A stretch of DNA of 64,000 nt, taken from positions 2,108,001 to 2,172,000 of the forward strand of contig NZ_CP032364.1 in NCBI RefSeq assembly GCF_003589745.1, given 5' to 3'. This stretch comes from Lachnoanaerobaculum umeaense. GTDB taxonomy: Bacteria; Bacillota; Clostridia; Lachnospirales; Lachnospiraceae. The notes under the pieces were generated by a model, which was not told the origin of the DNA, did no database searches, and saw only the letters and a list, made by a program, of their open reading frames with translations. Positions 17,617-25,386 of this stretch are shown piece after piece (within the stretch, counting starts at the first letter, position 1; every line of letters starts with the position of its first letter). Both the position numbers and the translations under genes were made by a program.

Positions 17617-19070
17617 TAGTTATTACCTCCCAATGCATTCACAATCATATTAGGATCAAACGAAATCTCGTTTTCTATATACTCCGTCGGAATAAATGGA
17701 GCTATCTTCTCCTTAAACTTAATTCTTCCTGCAAGTATAGATTCTCTCGGATTGTCATCAATGCTGAATTCCATTTTTATTCCTGCAAAGTCTCCCCTTG
17801 CTACAATGCTGTTACCGAACATATTCTCAGCATCCAGAAATGCTTCAATTATCTTATAGCTTGTAGGATCATCAACCGCATCAATAAATCTTGTTATAAA
17901 TCCGTTTGCATACCAGTTAAAGGATCTCCTTATTGCAATCCATCTGTTTTTAGGATCGGTATCATCCGGATAGGCCATAGTGTTATTACCCCAAGCACGT
18001 AATCCTACTTGGTTTATAACCGTTACTACACCTACTGCATTCAAAGTATTACCCTGCTCTTCATCAATAAGCACCTCGCTGCCATCTGCAAGACAAGCGC
18101 TCTCGACATTCAAAGGTTTATTTGAAGGATACTTACTAGGAATATTATCATTCTTAGTATCAATATAAGCGCACAAAGCCCCAAACATCGCAGAGTAGGA
18201 AATTACTTTCTTTTCCACCTTCACGCTTGGCCATAGTCCAATTGCAAAAGGTGACTTGATACCAAGATCAGCCTTAGCCTTCGGAACATCTGTGTACTTC
18301 TTTACCGTACTTGAAGATATATCTATCAGAGCCATAGCCCTGAATTTTCCGTTCAACTCCTCACATTTTGCGACAAGAGCCGTTGCAACAAGCGGATTAT
18401 ATGAATATCCCGGGGCAAGCAATGTACCCGGCACAATTCCAAGCTTAGGGAATACACTCTTTATAAGTTCAATACCTGTACTCTCTCCTGTAGAATCACT
18501 GTAACCGCCAACTATATCATTAACTGTAACTAGACTTGGATCTATTTTCTCGCCGCTTACCTTAAGCTGTGTGGCATTATATGCACTGCCTGTAGACAAT
18601 AGTGATATTACAGCCTTTCCTTCATCATTGAAGCTTAATATATAGTCGGTATCGGCAACCAATGTAGCTGCAGCATTCTTTACCACCAACTTATCAAGCA
18701 AAAGGCCTGTATCAGGATGTATAGCCTGCTTATTTACAACATTGACAGTGCTTTCCGCTACCGTCTGCTTATGCTTCTTTGGATCCAGTACATTGATAAA
18801 AACTACAGGGCTTATCTTAAAATGCTTGAAAGAAGCATAAGCAGACTGACATAGAGTGTACTTATCCATCTCATCACTGTATCCAAGCTTTTGTACGCAC
18901 TCATCAAAGCTGTTGCAAAGCACAACCTTGTTTGTCTTAGAATATGGATCCTTTGTAAGGTTTACCGGTGCACATCCTACTACAACCTGAAGTCCTGCAG
19001 TACCAAGCAGTGGCTTACTTACAGGTGTAGCACCCTCTTTTACCCTTATACCATGATTATAAGTTGTCAT
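17616..19070 (-). CDS. Contractile tail sheath protein (P2 FI-like)
   Basis: 484 residues. It begins YNHGIRVKEGATPVSKP and has the sheath core features VVGCAPVNLTKDPYSKTNKVVLCNS, a central variable insertion, and a C-terminal WGNNTMAYPDDTDPKNRWIAIRR segment followed by WYANGFITRFIDAVDD. Presence of sheath and tube makes this a myophage. An MTTYNHG start has a GGAG site upstream. Confidence 0.95.
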   Translation of the reverse strand: MTTYNHGIRVKEGATPVSKPLLGTAGLQVVVGCAPVNLTKDPYSKTNKVVLCNSFDECVQKLGYSDEMDKYTLCQSAYASFKHFKISPVVFINVLDPKKHKQTVAESTVNVVNKQAIHPDTGLLLDKLVVKNAAATLVADTDYILSFNDEGKAVISLLSTGSAYNATQLKVSGEKIDPSLVTVNDIVGGYSDSTGESTGIELIKSVFPKLGIVPGTLLAPGYSYNPLVATALVAKCEELNGKFRAMALIDISSSTVKKYTDVPKAKADLGIKSPFAIGLWPSVKVEKKVISYSAMFGALCAYIDTKNDNIPSKYPSNKPLNVESACLADGSEVLIDEEQGNTLNAVGVVTVINQVGLRAWGNNTMAYPDDTDPKNRWIAIRRSFNWYANGFITRFIDAVDDPTSYKIIEAFLDAENMFGNSIVARGDFAGIKMEFSIDDNPRESILAGRIKFKEKIAPFIPTEYIENEISFDPNMIVNALGGNN

Positions 19071-19419
19071 TTATCTCCTCCTTTGCTCTCATATAGAGAT
19101 TATAAAGAGCACTTCCTTTTTCTTTTACCTCTCTAAAAGCCTTTGCAAAATCGCTAATCGGTATAAAAAGTGCCCTTATCGTATTATATTTATTTGAAAA
19201 CTCCTCAATACTTTCAGGAACATTTCCGCTGAATGTATCAAATTGCTGTATAACACCGCTTACTTTCGGCCCTACATAGACCACATTGGAGAGCCTCTCA
19301 CGCTTAGTATTTATTAAGGCTGCATCACTTTCTGTATTATCTTCTATAACCTCTTTTGGTTCTTCTGCAGCGTCCACTTTTGGCTCTTCTTTTACAATGT
19401 CTTCCTTCTTCCCATCCAT
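19057..19419 (-). CDS. Phage hypothetical protein upstream of sheath
   Basis: 120 residues. The first 45 are acidic and charged (KKEDIVKEEPKVDAAEEPKEV.ED), the rest globular (NVVYVGPKVSGVIQQFDTFSGNVP). It overlaps the sheath start by 14 bp and the previous gene by 1 bp. It is probably a head-tail or tail accessory protein, but I do not recognise the family. Confidence 0.7.
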   Translation of the reverse strand: MDGKKEDIVKEEPKVDAAEEPKEVIEDNTESDAALINTKRERLSNVVYVGPKVSGVIQQFDTFSGNVPESIEEFSNKYNTIRALFIPISDFAKAFREVKEKGSALYNLYMRAKEEINDNL

Positions 19420-19886
19420 TATGTGTATTCATCCTCTCTCACTACATCTATACTTCTAAATTTCAAATCCATACCACCAAAGCTATACGGATACTCATCC
19501 TCTTCATTCATCGTAAAGTCTATATCAGCACAAAGAGAAAAAGTCTTTAAATGTCCAACTTTTAAAAGTTCCTGTCTTATTCTTTCCATTACACCCAACA
19601 CATCCATGGATGCAGTATATCCTTCCTCCGTATTCATTATTCCTATCAGAAGTATTACTCTAATCTTGGCCGTATCACTTCTATAGTCCTTTGGAAATGT
19701 ACCTCCAAGTACTTTTATAATTAGATACGGAATCGGGTTCATATCTTCATCATCACGCTTTGGAGGTAAGCTCTGCTTATATATATTTATCTTTACCCTT
19801 TTTCCATCCGGACTTTCAAAGTACATTTCATCCAATATAGGATGCAGAAAATCCTCAAGTTCTTTATAAATATCAAAAACTGTCAT
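19419..19886 (-). CDS. Tail terminator / neck-type protein
   Basis: 155 residues. The pattern 'VFDIYKELEDFLHPIL...PYLIIKVLGGTFPKDYRSDTAKIRVILLIGIMN, ME.IRQELL, then Y.FGGMDLKFRSIDVVRED' resembles tail terminator (gpU/gp17-like) proteins, which have a short N-terminal helix, an IRV.L.IG strand pair and an (Y)xxG strand. Its position directly before the sheath genes supports a neck or tail-completion role. Confidence 0.65.
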   Translation of the reverse strand: MTVFDIYKELEDFLHPILDEMYFESPDGKRVKINIYKQSLPPKRDDEDMNPIPYLIIKVLGGTFPKDYRSDTAKIRVILLIGIMNTEEGYTASMDVLGVMERIRQELLKVGHLKTFSLCADIDFTMNEEDEYPYSFGGMDLKFRSIDVVREDEYT

Positions 19887-20521
19887 CTTTCACTTCCTAA
19901 AAGTTTCTCTATTTCCACATCAATATTCTTTTGCAGTACATCATCGATCATAGAACTTGCCTTAAGATATCCGTGTTCACCTGCAAGCATGTTTGGAACC
20001 GGTACAGCATACAAGGCCTTAAGTGCCATATTATGCTTTGTTATACCTTTGCCTCTTCTATTCCTCATCCTCTTGCCCGGTGTTCTCTCAACCAGCGTTG
20101 TGTGGCCGCTCTTGAAAGTTGTCACAAACGCTTTTATATCTGCAGTCTGCATCTTTTTAAATGAGCTTGATTTCAAAACTTTAGCTTTAAAAGTCCTTGG
20201 TCTTCTACCGTTCTTTCTTGTAGCGGTCTTTGGTGATACCTTAAACTTATATAGCTCTCTGCTGCCATCCTTAGATATAATTTCAGCTACAGGGTTCTTT
20301 CCTGTAGCTGTTTTTACCTTCATAGCATTATTAAATCCTCTAAGCCCCAAATCCGTAGTGGCGTATTCGGAATTGGACTGCTTTGCAAGCAGTTTCTTTG
20401 CTTCCTTCGCTGTCTTATTCACAACTTTAGCAAGGCCTTTATCGGCATCTTCCCCAAGATACTTAAGAGTATGCTCAAGTCTCCTCCAGTCATTTTCATC
20501 AACTCTTACTTCAATATCCAT
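19883..20521 (-). CDS. Minor tail protein Z-like (lambda gpZ / HK97 gp10-type)
   Basis: 212 residues, basic. Helical N terminus (LEHTLKYLGEDADKGLAKVVNKTAKEAKKLLAKQ), then strands with repeated basic patches (KTATRKNGRRPRTFKAKVL, ERTPGKRMRNRRGKG). This matches prophage minor tail protein Z, which completes the neck. It overlaps its neighbours by 1-4 bp. Confidence 0.75.
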   Translation of the reverse strand: MDIEVRVDENDWRRLEHTLKYLGEDADKGLAKVVNKTAKEAKKLLAKQSNSEYATTDLGLRGFNNAMKVKTATGKNPVAEIISKDGSRELYKFKVSPKTATRKNGRRPRTFKAKVLKSSSFKKMQTADIKAFVTTFKSGHTTLVERTPGKRMRNRRGKGITKHNMALKALYAVPVPNMLAGEHGYLKASSMIDDVLQKNIDVEIEKLLGSER

Positions 20522-20850
20522 CAGTGCACATTCTTCTCAAGTGTAATGACAAATACTCTTTCTTCCTCTTGTGCATCCTTGACCAGATATTCCACATTAT
20601 CAAGAAAAAGTATTCTACCTATACTTGGAAGCCTTTTAAACTCATCCTTAGACACATATATAAGCAGCTCTCTTATATAGATTCCATCTATAAATTCCTT
20701 TTCTCTACCCTTGTTTCGTTCGTTCAACTCATATTCATCAATGATAATGTTGTATTCCTTACCGTCAATATTGTGAGTAGAAGCAAACTCATCAAGGTTT
20801 AAGAAAACCTTAGATATATCATCATTAAGAGCTTCCATAAACTCATTCAT
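20521..20850 (-). CDS. Head-tail attachment protein (lambda FII-like)
   Basis: 109 residues. It ends with RIL.LDNVEYLVKDAQEEERVFVITLEKN, the pattern seen in phage head-tail attachment proteins of the FII type. Position between capsid accessory and gpZ genes supports a neck role. Stop and start of neighbours overlap by 1 bp on both sides. Confidence 0.65.
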   Translation of the reverse strand: MNEFMEALNDDISKVFLNLDEFASTHNIDGKEYNIIIDEYELNERNKGREKEFIDGIYIRELLIYVSKDEFKRLPSIGRILFLDNVEYLVKDAQEEERVFVITLEKNVH

Positions 20851-21137
20851 TATTTTACCCTGCTGCCTCTTCCAATAGGCTTGGTGCTGACATCTTCCTT
20901 TACTTCATCCGATGAATCTTCCTCACCAAATGGAAGTTCTTCAGATTGTCCTTCTTCTGAAAATTCCTCAGTATTTACTACTGCTTGGCTGATTACATTT
21001 CCTTCATCATCAACACATTCTGCAGAATCATTTGCAACAAGTTTTTCCAAATATTCAACATCCGATGTCATTACAAAATCACCCGGAGCATACATATGCC
21101 CCAGGTACAGAATATACCTCTTTGCTCTATACTTCAT
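20850..21137 (-). CDS. Phage head-region hypothetical protein
   Basis: 95 residues. The N terminus KYRAKRYILYLGHMYAPGDFVMTSDVEYLEKLVANDSAE looks like a small beta domain found next to capsid genes. The second half is acidic and disordered (EEFSEEGQSEELPFGEEDSSDEVKED). Role unknown; possibly a head-completion or decoration protein. Confidence 0.65.
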   Translation of the reverse strand: MKYRAKRYILYLGHMYAPGDFVMTSDVEYLEKLVANDSAECVDDEGNVISQAVVNTEEFSEEGQSEELPFGEEDSSDEVKEDVSTKPIGRGSRVK

Positions 21138-21138
21138 A

Positions 21139-21468
21139 CTATCCCAGCCTTACTCTTGCAATACTATCTCCGGCAAGCGCCTTGGCTACAGTATAACCTA
21201 CCCTCGGATTACTGCCTGCAGTGGCCGTAACACCATCATCAGAATAATATACAAGCTTGCCTGCCTCTATAGCTTCTCCGGATTTCTTAGTAATATCATA
21301 TACGCCACTGATACTCACAGCTCCAAGTGCTTTCACATCAATATCACATGCTGCAATGCCTACAAGATCTCCGATTTTTACCACTGAGCCTGCCTCAATT
21401 TTTGCATTCGTCTCATTTATATAATTGATTGTATAACCGGTATTTACATACGAACCTTTATTTGCCAT
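21139..21468 (-). CDS. Capsid cement protein, DUF2190 family
   Basis: 109 residues. DUF2190 pattern: YTINYINETNAKIEAGSVVKIGDLVGIAACDIDVKALGAVSISGVYDI broken by conserved glycines, then GKLVYYSD and RVGYTVAKALAGDSIARVRL at the end. These proteins decorate and stabilise HK97-fold capsids. It lies 14 bp downstream of the capsid gene. Confidence 0.85.
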   Translation of the reverse strand: MANKGSYVNTGYTINYINETNAKIEAGSVVKIGDLVGIAACDIDVKALGAVSISGVYDITKKSGEAIEAGKLVYYSDDGVTATAGSNPRVGYTVAKALAGDSIARVRLG

Positions 21469-21482
21469 ACTCTCTCCTTTCT

Positions 21483-22964
21483 TTAAGCCAACGGATCAGC
21501 TATAGTTACTCCCTTATTTCTTACAATACCTCTATGATTCATCACAGTAACGCCTACATCAAAATAGATGTCCCATACAAATCCCAGTGTTCCCGGATTT
21601 TCCATTCTTCTGATAGTCGGAACCTGCTGACCGTTAAGGAAATCCACCTCAATAGCATTTATATCTGCCGCATCCGCCATCAGATACCATGGTGCAGCGC
21701 CTGTTCCTGACAGTGCATTAAGAGTTGCATCCTCTACAATCTGGATATTGTTTCTAAGCTGATATAAAGGGTTTGCCGCCTGTGTATTATCCGTTGTATT
21801 GATACTCGGAGAGTTGAAAATCTTATACAAATCCATAGCATATCCCACAGGAGCTACTATTGTTCTAGGATTTACTACAATGCTTTGCCCAAACTCATCC
21901 TTCTGTGTTGCCAACGCCAATATCATCTTGTTGATAACTTCAGCACTCGGAGCTGATCCGGTAGCTAAAGAGTTCTTATGACTTGCATCAAACAGCGGTA
22001 ATCCGTCATAAATAACCACATCATTGTATAGTGCGTTATATACCATCTGATTGATTGTAGTCTTTGCACTTCTTGCATATCGTGCCGGCACTGTAGTAAG
22101 GAAGCCTATATCATCATTGATAAAGGCCTGTCTGCTCATAGAGAACTGCCTTGCAAATGTCTTAAGCTGGCGCTTAGGCTTGGCCATATCCTTAGGTACA
22201 TCCGCCTCGATCTCTCCGTTCTCCGATACTTCCTTGAACGTGCCAGCCGGGCCTGTTACCCAGTAGTTGTCATGTGCCTTAAAATCCGATAAAGAACCAA
22301 TCTTTACAAACTTCTCAAACGTTGTAGGAGCAAGTGTATACTCATCCTTATAAGCTTTATTGATAGCTGTATCCATGATAGCCGGGAATGCAGATGTAGG
22401 ATTGTAAAATCCTGCTCTTGTAACCTTGTCATACACCTCACTTGGAGACATTCTCATAAGAGTATCTAAATTCTCACCATCCTGTGCCATAGCATGAATA
22501 GCCATGTCTCTTAGAGACATACTCTTAAAATCATTTGCACCTGCTGCAGGCTTATCAACATATAGACCGCTTTTTAGAAGCATACCGTCCGCTACAGCTC
22601 TGGTATACTTATCTCTTTCATCAGTCTTAACCTTCAAATTAACATCACCGCTTGGCTGAGCCGTTACAGGTCTTTTCTCACTTTTAAACTTTTGTATAGC
22701 AGCATCCTTCACAGCTTCTATGCTTGCTCCATTTGCGATAAATTCAGTCGGATCAAGCTCCATGTCCTTACACAGCTCTACAATCTGCTTACATCTTTCT
22801 CTTTCAATCTTTAAGCCATCTACATCTCCCTCTGTAGAAGCAGCATCAATAACAGTCTGCATACTGTCAAACTCTCTTTGCTCCTCAGAGTTCAAGTTCC
22901 TACCTTCTGCCTTAGCTTTTTCCAAAAGCTCCTGTTGTCTTCTCAATGCATCCTTTGCACCCAT
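21483..22964 (-). CDS. Major capsid protein, HK97-type fold with N-terminal scaffold segment
   Basis: 493 residues from ATG 22962-22964 with AAAGGAG 6 bp ahead. The in-frame start at 22982 is less likely. Residues 1-105 are coiled-coil (LRRQQELLEKAKAEGR, EQREFDSM), the delta/scaffold part removed by the protease. The body has RQFSMSRQAFINDDIGFLTTVPARYARSAKTTINQMVYNAL, typical of Mu gpT/HK97-like capsids, and a C-terminal TLGFVWDIYFDVGVTVMNHRGIVRN. A late-type promoter and a terminator hairpin lie directly upstream. Confidence 0.92.
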   Translation of the reverse strand: MGAKDALRRQQELLEKAKAEGRNLNSEEQREFDSMQTVIDAASTEGDVDGLKIERERCKQIVELCKDMELDPTEFIANGASIEAVKDAAIQKFKSEKRPVTAQPSGDVNLKVKTDERDKYTRAVADGMLLKSGLYVDKPAAGANDFKSMSLRDMAIHAMAQDGENLDTLMRMSPSEVYDKVTRAGFYNPTSAFPAIMDTAINKAYKDEYTLAPTTFEKFVKIGSLSDFKAHDNYWVTGPAGTFKEVSENGEIEADVPKDMAKPKRQLKTFARQFSMSRQAFINDDIGFLTTVPARYARSAKTTINQMVYNALYNDVVIYDGLPLFDASHKNSLATGSAPSAEVINKMILALATQKDEFGQSIVVNPRTIVAPVGYAMDLYKIFNSPSINTTDNTQAANPLYQLRNNIQIVEDATLNALSGTGAAPWYLMADAADINAIEVDFLNGQQVPTIRRMENPGTLGFVWDIYFDVGVTVMNHRGIVRNKGVTIADPLA

Positions 22965-22993
22965 AAAAGACTCCTTTCTCATTTTTTTCCAAC

Positions 22994-23023
22994 AAAAAAG
23001 CCTGAGACATACGCCTCAAGCTT
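22994..23023 (-). terminator. Hairpin terminator in the capsid-gene leader
   Basis: AAGC-TGAG pairs with CTCA-GCTT across an 8-base loop with one mismatch, and the minus-strand tail is TTTTTTG. It lies between the putative late promoter at 23085 and the capsid gene, 30 bp before the ATG. Transcripts from that promoter must pass it to reach the capsid gene. Confidence 0.65.
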
Positions 23024-23084
23024 TCATGAAAGGAACAATCACATCAATAATATCATGTGCTATACGCCCATCTAGCACTTTACC

Positions 23085-23120
23085 AATATAGCATAAAAAA
23101 TTGGACAAAAGTGAGACATC
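23085..23120 (-). promoter_or_regulatory. Putative late promoter 2 with activator box
   Basis: On the minus strand: extended -10 TATGCTATATT (23085-23095), no good -35, and at 9 bp from the -10 the box whose plus-strand sequence is TTGGACAAAAGTGAGACATC (23101-23120). The same box, spacing and extended -10 occur at 28001-28036. Two identical activator-type promoters, one before packaging and one before capsid, point to phage late-gene control. Confidence 0.7.
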
Positions 23121-23121
23121 C

Positions 23122-23703
23122 TTACAATCTCAACTTATTCTCATTCATTTTGACTATATTCTCATACATACTTAAATCCGCCATATCCTTACCGTCTGTA
23201 TTCTCTTCAGATCTACCAACTCCTACAGTCCCGTCTGCAGGTATTGATACTATAGATATCTCATAAGGTGTCCATTTCCTGGCAATGTAACAAGGTCCGG
23301 CAAACCCGTCTATAGACTCTTTTCCTGCCTTCACTTCTTCCCATGTATCTATAGAATACCCTACAGATACACCTTTAAGTGTACCGCTTTCCACTTTCTT
23401 GTATATTTCATTACTGAAATCATCATCATCAAGTTCTATTACAGCAAGGCCTCTGTTATCTTCCACCCACGCTTTCTTCACCTTGCCTATAACTTTATCC
23501 CTGTTATGATTATATAGCACTACACCTATATCATTCAGCCTATCAAGCTGTATTCCCTTATGATCCAGTACTTCTGTATGATCATACCATCTTTGATATG
23601 GCTCTTCACTTGAAAAGCTAAGCTCTATAGTCTTAGTATCATCTTCACTTTTTACCTGTCTGATACCGTTTATTGCTATTTCTCTTACAAAATTCTTATC
23701 CAT
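23122..23703 (-). CDS. Prohead maturation protease (HK97/U35 type)
   Basis: 193 residues. Fold signs: ELSFSSEEPYQRWYDHTEVLDH, VVLYNHNRDKVIGKV with the catalytic His, and GTLKGVSVGYSI with the catalytic Ser. It cleaves the scaffold segment of the capsid protein during maturation. It overlaps the portal gene by 8 bp. Its stop is only a few bases from the late-promoter box. Confidence 0.92.
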   Translation of the reverse strand: MDKNFVREIAINGIRQVKSEDDTKTIELSFSSEEPYQRWYDHTEVLDHKGIQLDRLNDIGVVLYNHNRDKVIGKVKKAWVEDNRGLAVIELDDDDFSNEIYKKVESGTLKGVSVGYSIDTWEEVKAGKESIDGFAGPCYIARKWTPYEISIVSIPADGTVGVGRSEENTDGKDMADLSMYENIVKMNENKLRL

Positions 23704-25162
23704 TTTCCCTCCTCGAATCTATTCCGTATAGGATATGTCCAAGGTCTATACCCAAATCATTGCCATATGCAATTACTTCAGCCATATCCTCTATTTGCTC
23801 TCTCCAGTCTTTTCCGTTCTCTGCTGCAATTTGCTTAAAAGTTTTTTGTCCACTTGCCATACCAAGCCTCATAGCACTTGCTTCTTTAAGTGGATCTATC
23901 CACCTTCTTCCTGCCTGTATCCACTCATGTTTAAAATACTTTTCTTTATTCTCTAAAAAATCAGTTATATCAAGCTTTTTAGACAACACTGCACAAGTAA
24001 TAAAAGCCTCATATATTTCATCTACCAAGTCTCCTAATAACTGCCTATCCTCTGCATATGTGAGGTTATCCTCTATCAATCCTTGTCTTGCACTTGAGTA
24101 ATTTGTTTGACTCATATCTCTTGTGGTAGCCTCATAACTGAGCCCTTGTCCTGCTCCAAGCAACTGATTTTGAAGCTTTATATAAGATGTTGCATCCGCC
24201 GCCTGGCCGTTTGGATTAACAACATCTATACTTTCTCCCGGATTTAATACCTTGATCATACCCGGAGATAACAGCTTTCCGTCATATCCGGCTTGATTAT
24301 TTGACTTTACTATCCCTCTTCCAAGCTCATCCGCTGCACCTTTTTTTATAAATACAGACATACAAGCTTCAATCCTTTGCTTCACTGATACTGCAGTCAT
24401 AAATTCAGTGATATCCCTTACCCTAAGCAATGTAGGATTTAGATCACTCATCTCTCTTACTTGAGAAGGCCTTGTCTTTGAGAATACAAATATCATATCT
24501 TCAGCTTTTACAAAGTGTGGCTCTTCCAGTAAGTATCCATCCTTACTGTATCTTCTGATATGGTACCCTACAGCTGCTCCATACTCATTCACTTCTACAC
24601 CGTCCACCACTTTATTTCCCTCATAGTGTGGACTCATAACATCTTTATCTATCTCATCCACCTCAAGACAGGAAAGCTTCAGTGGCAATACTCCATCATC
24701 TGTATAACATTTTTGTATGAGAACTCCACCGTCTACTCTCTTTCTTCTCTCAATCATCCTAAGCATTTGAATCAGATTTTGATTCTTAGAAATATCACAG
24801 TTCTTTTTCTTAGTCCATACTCTCCACAGTTCTTCAATCTTGTTATTAAGTTCTTCATTATCCGTCCTTGCCTGTAAGGTAAATCCTTCCCCTACCACAT
24901 TTCTATTGTATGCACTAAGTATTGCATTCATAATATCTGAATTTCTCTCAAGGTCTCTCGCTCTGGCTCTTATGTTATCCCTTGAGAAACTGTCCGTCAT
25001 TACTGCCGGAGCATTATTCGCAGTCCAGTTTCTATTCATTCTTGACGAATCTGCGCTGTCATAATATCCTGACCTTATTTCATCAAGTCCTGTACGGAAG
25101 GCCTGTCTTTTATATGCCCATGCCGGAGAAAAAAATCCAATTATATTATCGAGCCAATTCAT
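23696..25162 (-). CDS. Portal protein, lambda gpB family
   Basis: 488 residues. Characteristic features: LDEIRSGYYDSADSSRMNRNW, NAPAVMTDSFSRDNIRARARDLERNSDIMNAILSAYNRNVVGEG read in pieces, LSCLEVDEID, GYHIRRYSKDG, and TNYSSARQGLIED near the C terminus. The portal forms the DNA channel and docks terminase and the neck. Its start lies 2 bp after the gpW-like gene. Confidence 0.95.
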   Translation of the reverse strand: MNWLDNIIGFFSPAWAYKRQAFRTGLDEIRSGYYDSADSSRMNRNWTANNAPAVMTDSFSRDNIRARARDLERNSDIMNAILSAYNRNVVGEGFTLQARTDNEELNNKIEELWRVWTKKKNCDISKNQNLIQMLRMIERRKRVDGGVLIQKCYTDDGVLPLKLSCLEVDEIDKDVMSPHYEGNKVVDGVEVNEYGAAVGYHIRRYSKDGYLLEEPHFVKAEDMIFVFSKTRPSQVREMSDLNPTLLRVRDITEFMTAVSVKQRIEACMSVFIKKGAADELGRGIVKSNNQAGYDGKLLSPGMIKVLNPGESIDVVNPNGQAADATSYIKLQNQLLGAGQGLSYEATTRDMSQTNYSSARQGLIEDNLTYAEDRQLLGDLVDEIYEAFITCAVLSKKLDITDFLENKEKYFKHEWIQAGRRWIDPLKEASAMRLGMASGQKTFKQIAAENGKDWREQIEDMAEVIAYGNDLGIDLGHILYGIDSRRENG

Positions 25163-25164
25163 TT

Positions 25165-25386
25165 CTACCTCCTGTCAAATACAGCTACAAAAGTATTACT
25201 GAATAAATCAGTACCGTTATCCTCTGAAGCCGCCAATAAATCTTTCCTCATAGCTCTAAGCGTTCCAAGATCCGCTCTTGTCAGAGCTCTTGAACCTATC
25301 TTATAACTTTGTCCTGTTCTCAAAATTGATGATATTGCCTTATCAATTTCTATGATTTGCTCCTCATTTGTCATTGGTCTGTCCAT
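25165..25386 (-). CDS. Head-tail joining protein (lambda gpW-like)
   Basis: 73 residues from the ATG at 25384-25386, which overlaps the terL stop as TAATG. AAAGGAGG sits 9 bp ahead. Two helices and a hairpin: NEEQIIEIDKAISSILRTGQSYKIGSRALTRADLGTLRAMR in pieces; the 'GQSYKIGSR.LTRADL' segment is typical of gpW-type proteins. Small size and location between terL and portal match lambda W. Confidence 0.8.
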   Translation of the reverse strand: MDRPMTNEEQIIEIDKAISSILRTGQSYKIGSRALTRADLGTLRAMRKDLLAASEDNGTDLFSNTFVAVFDRR

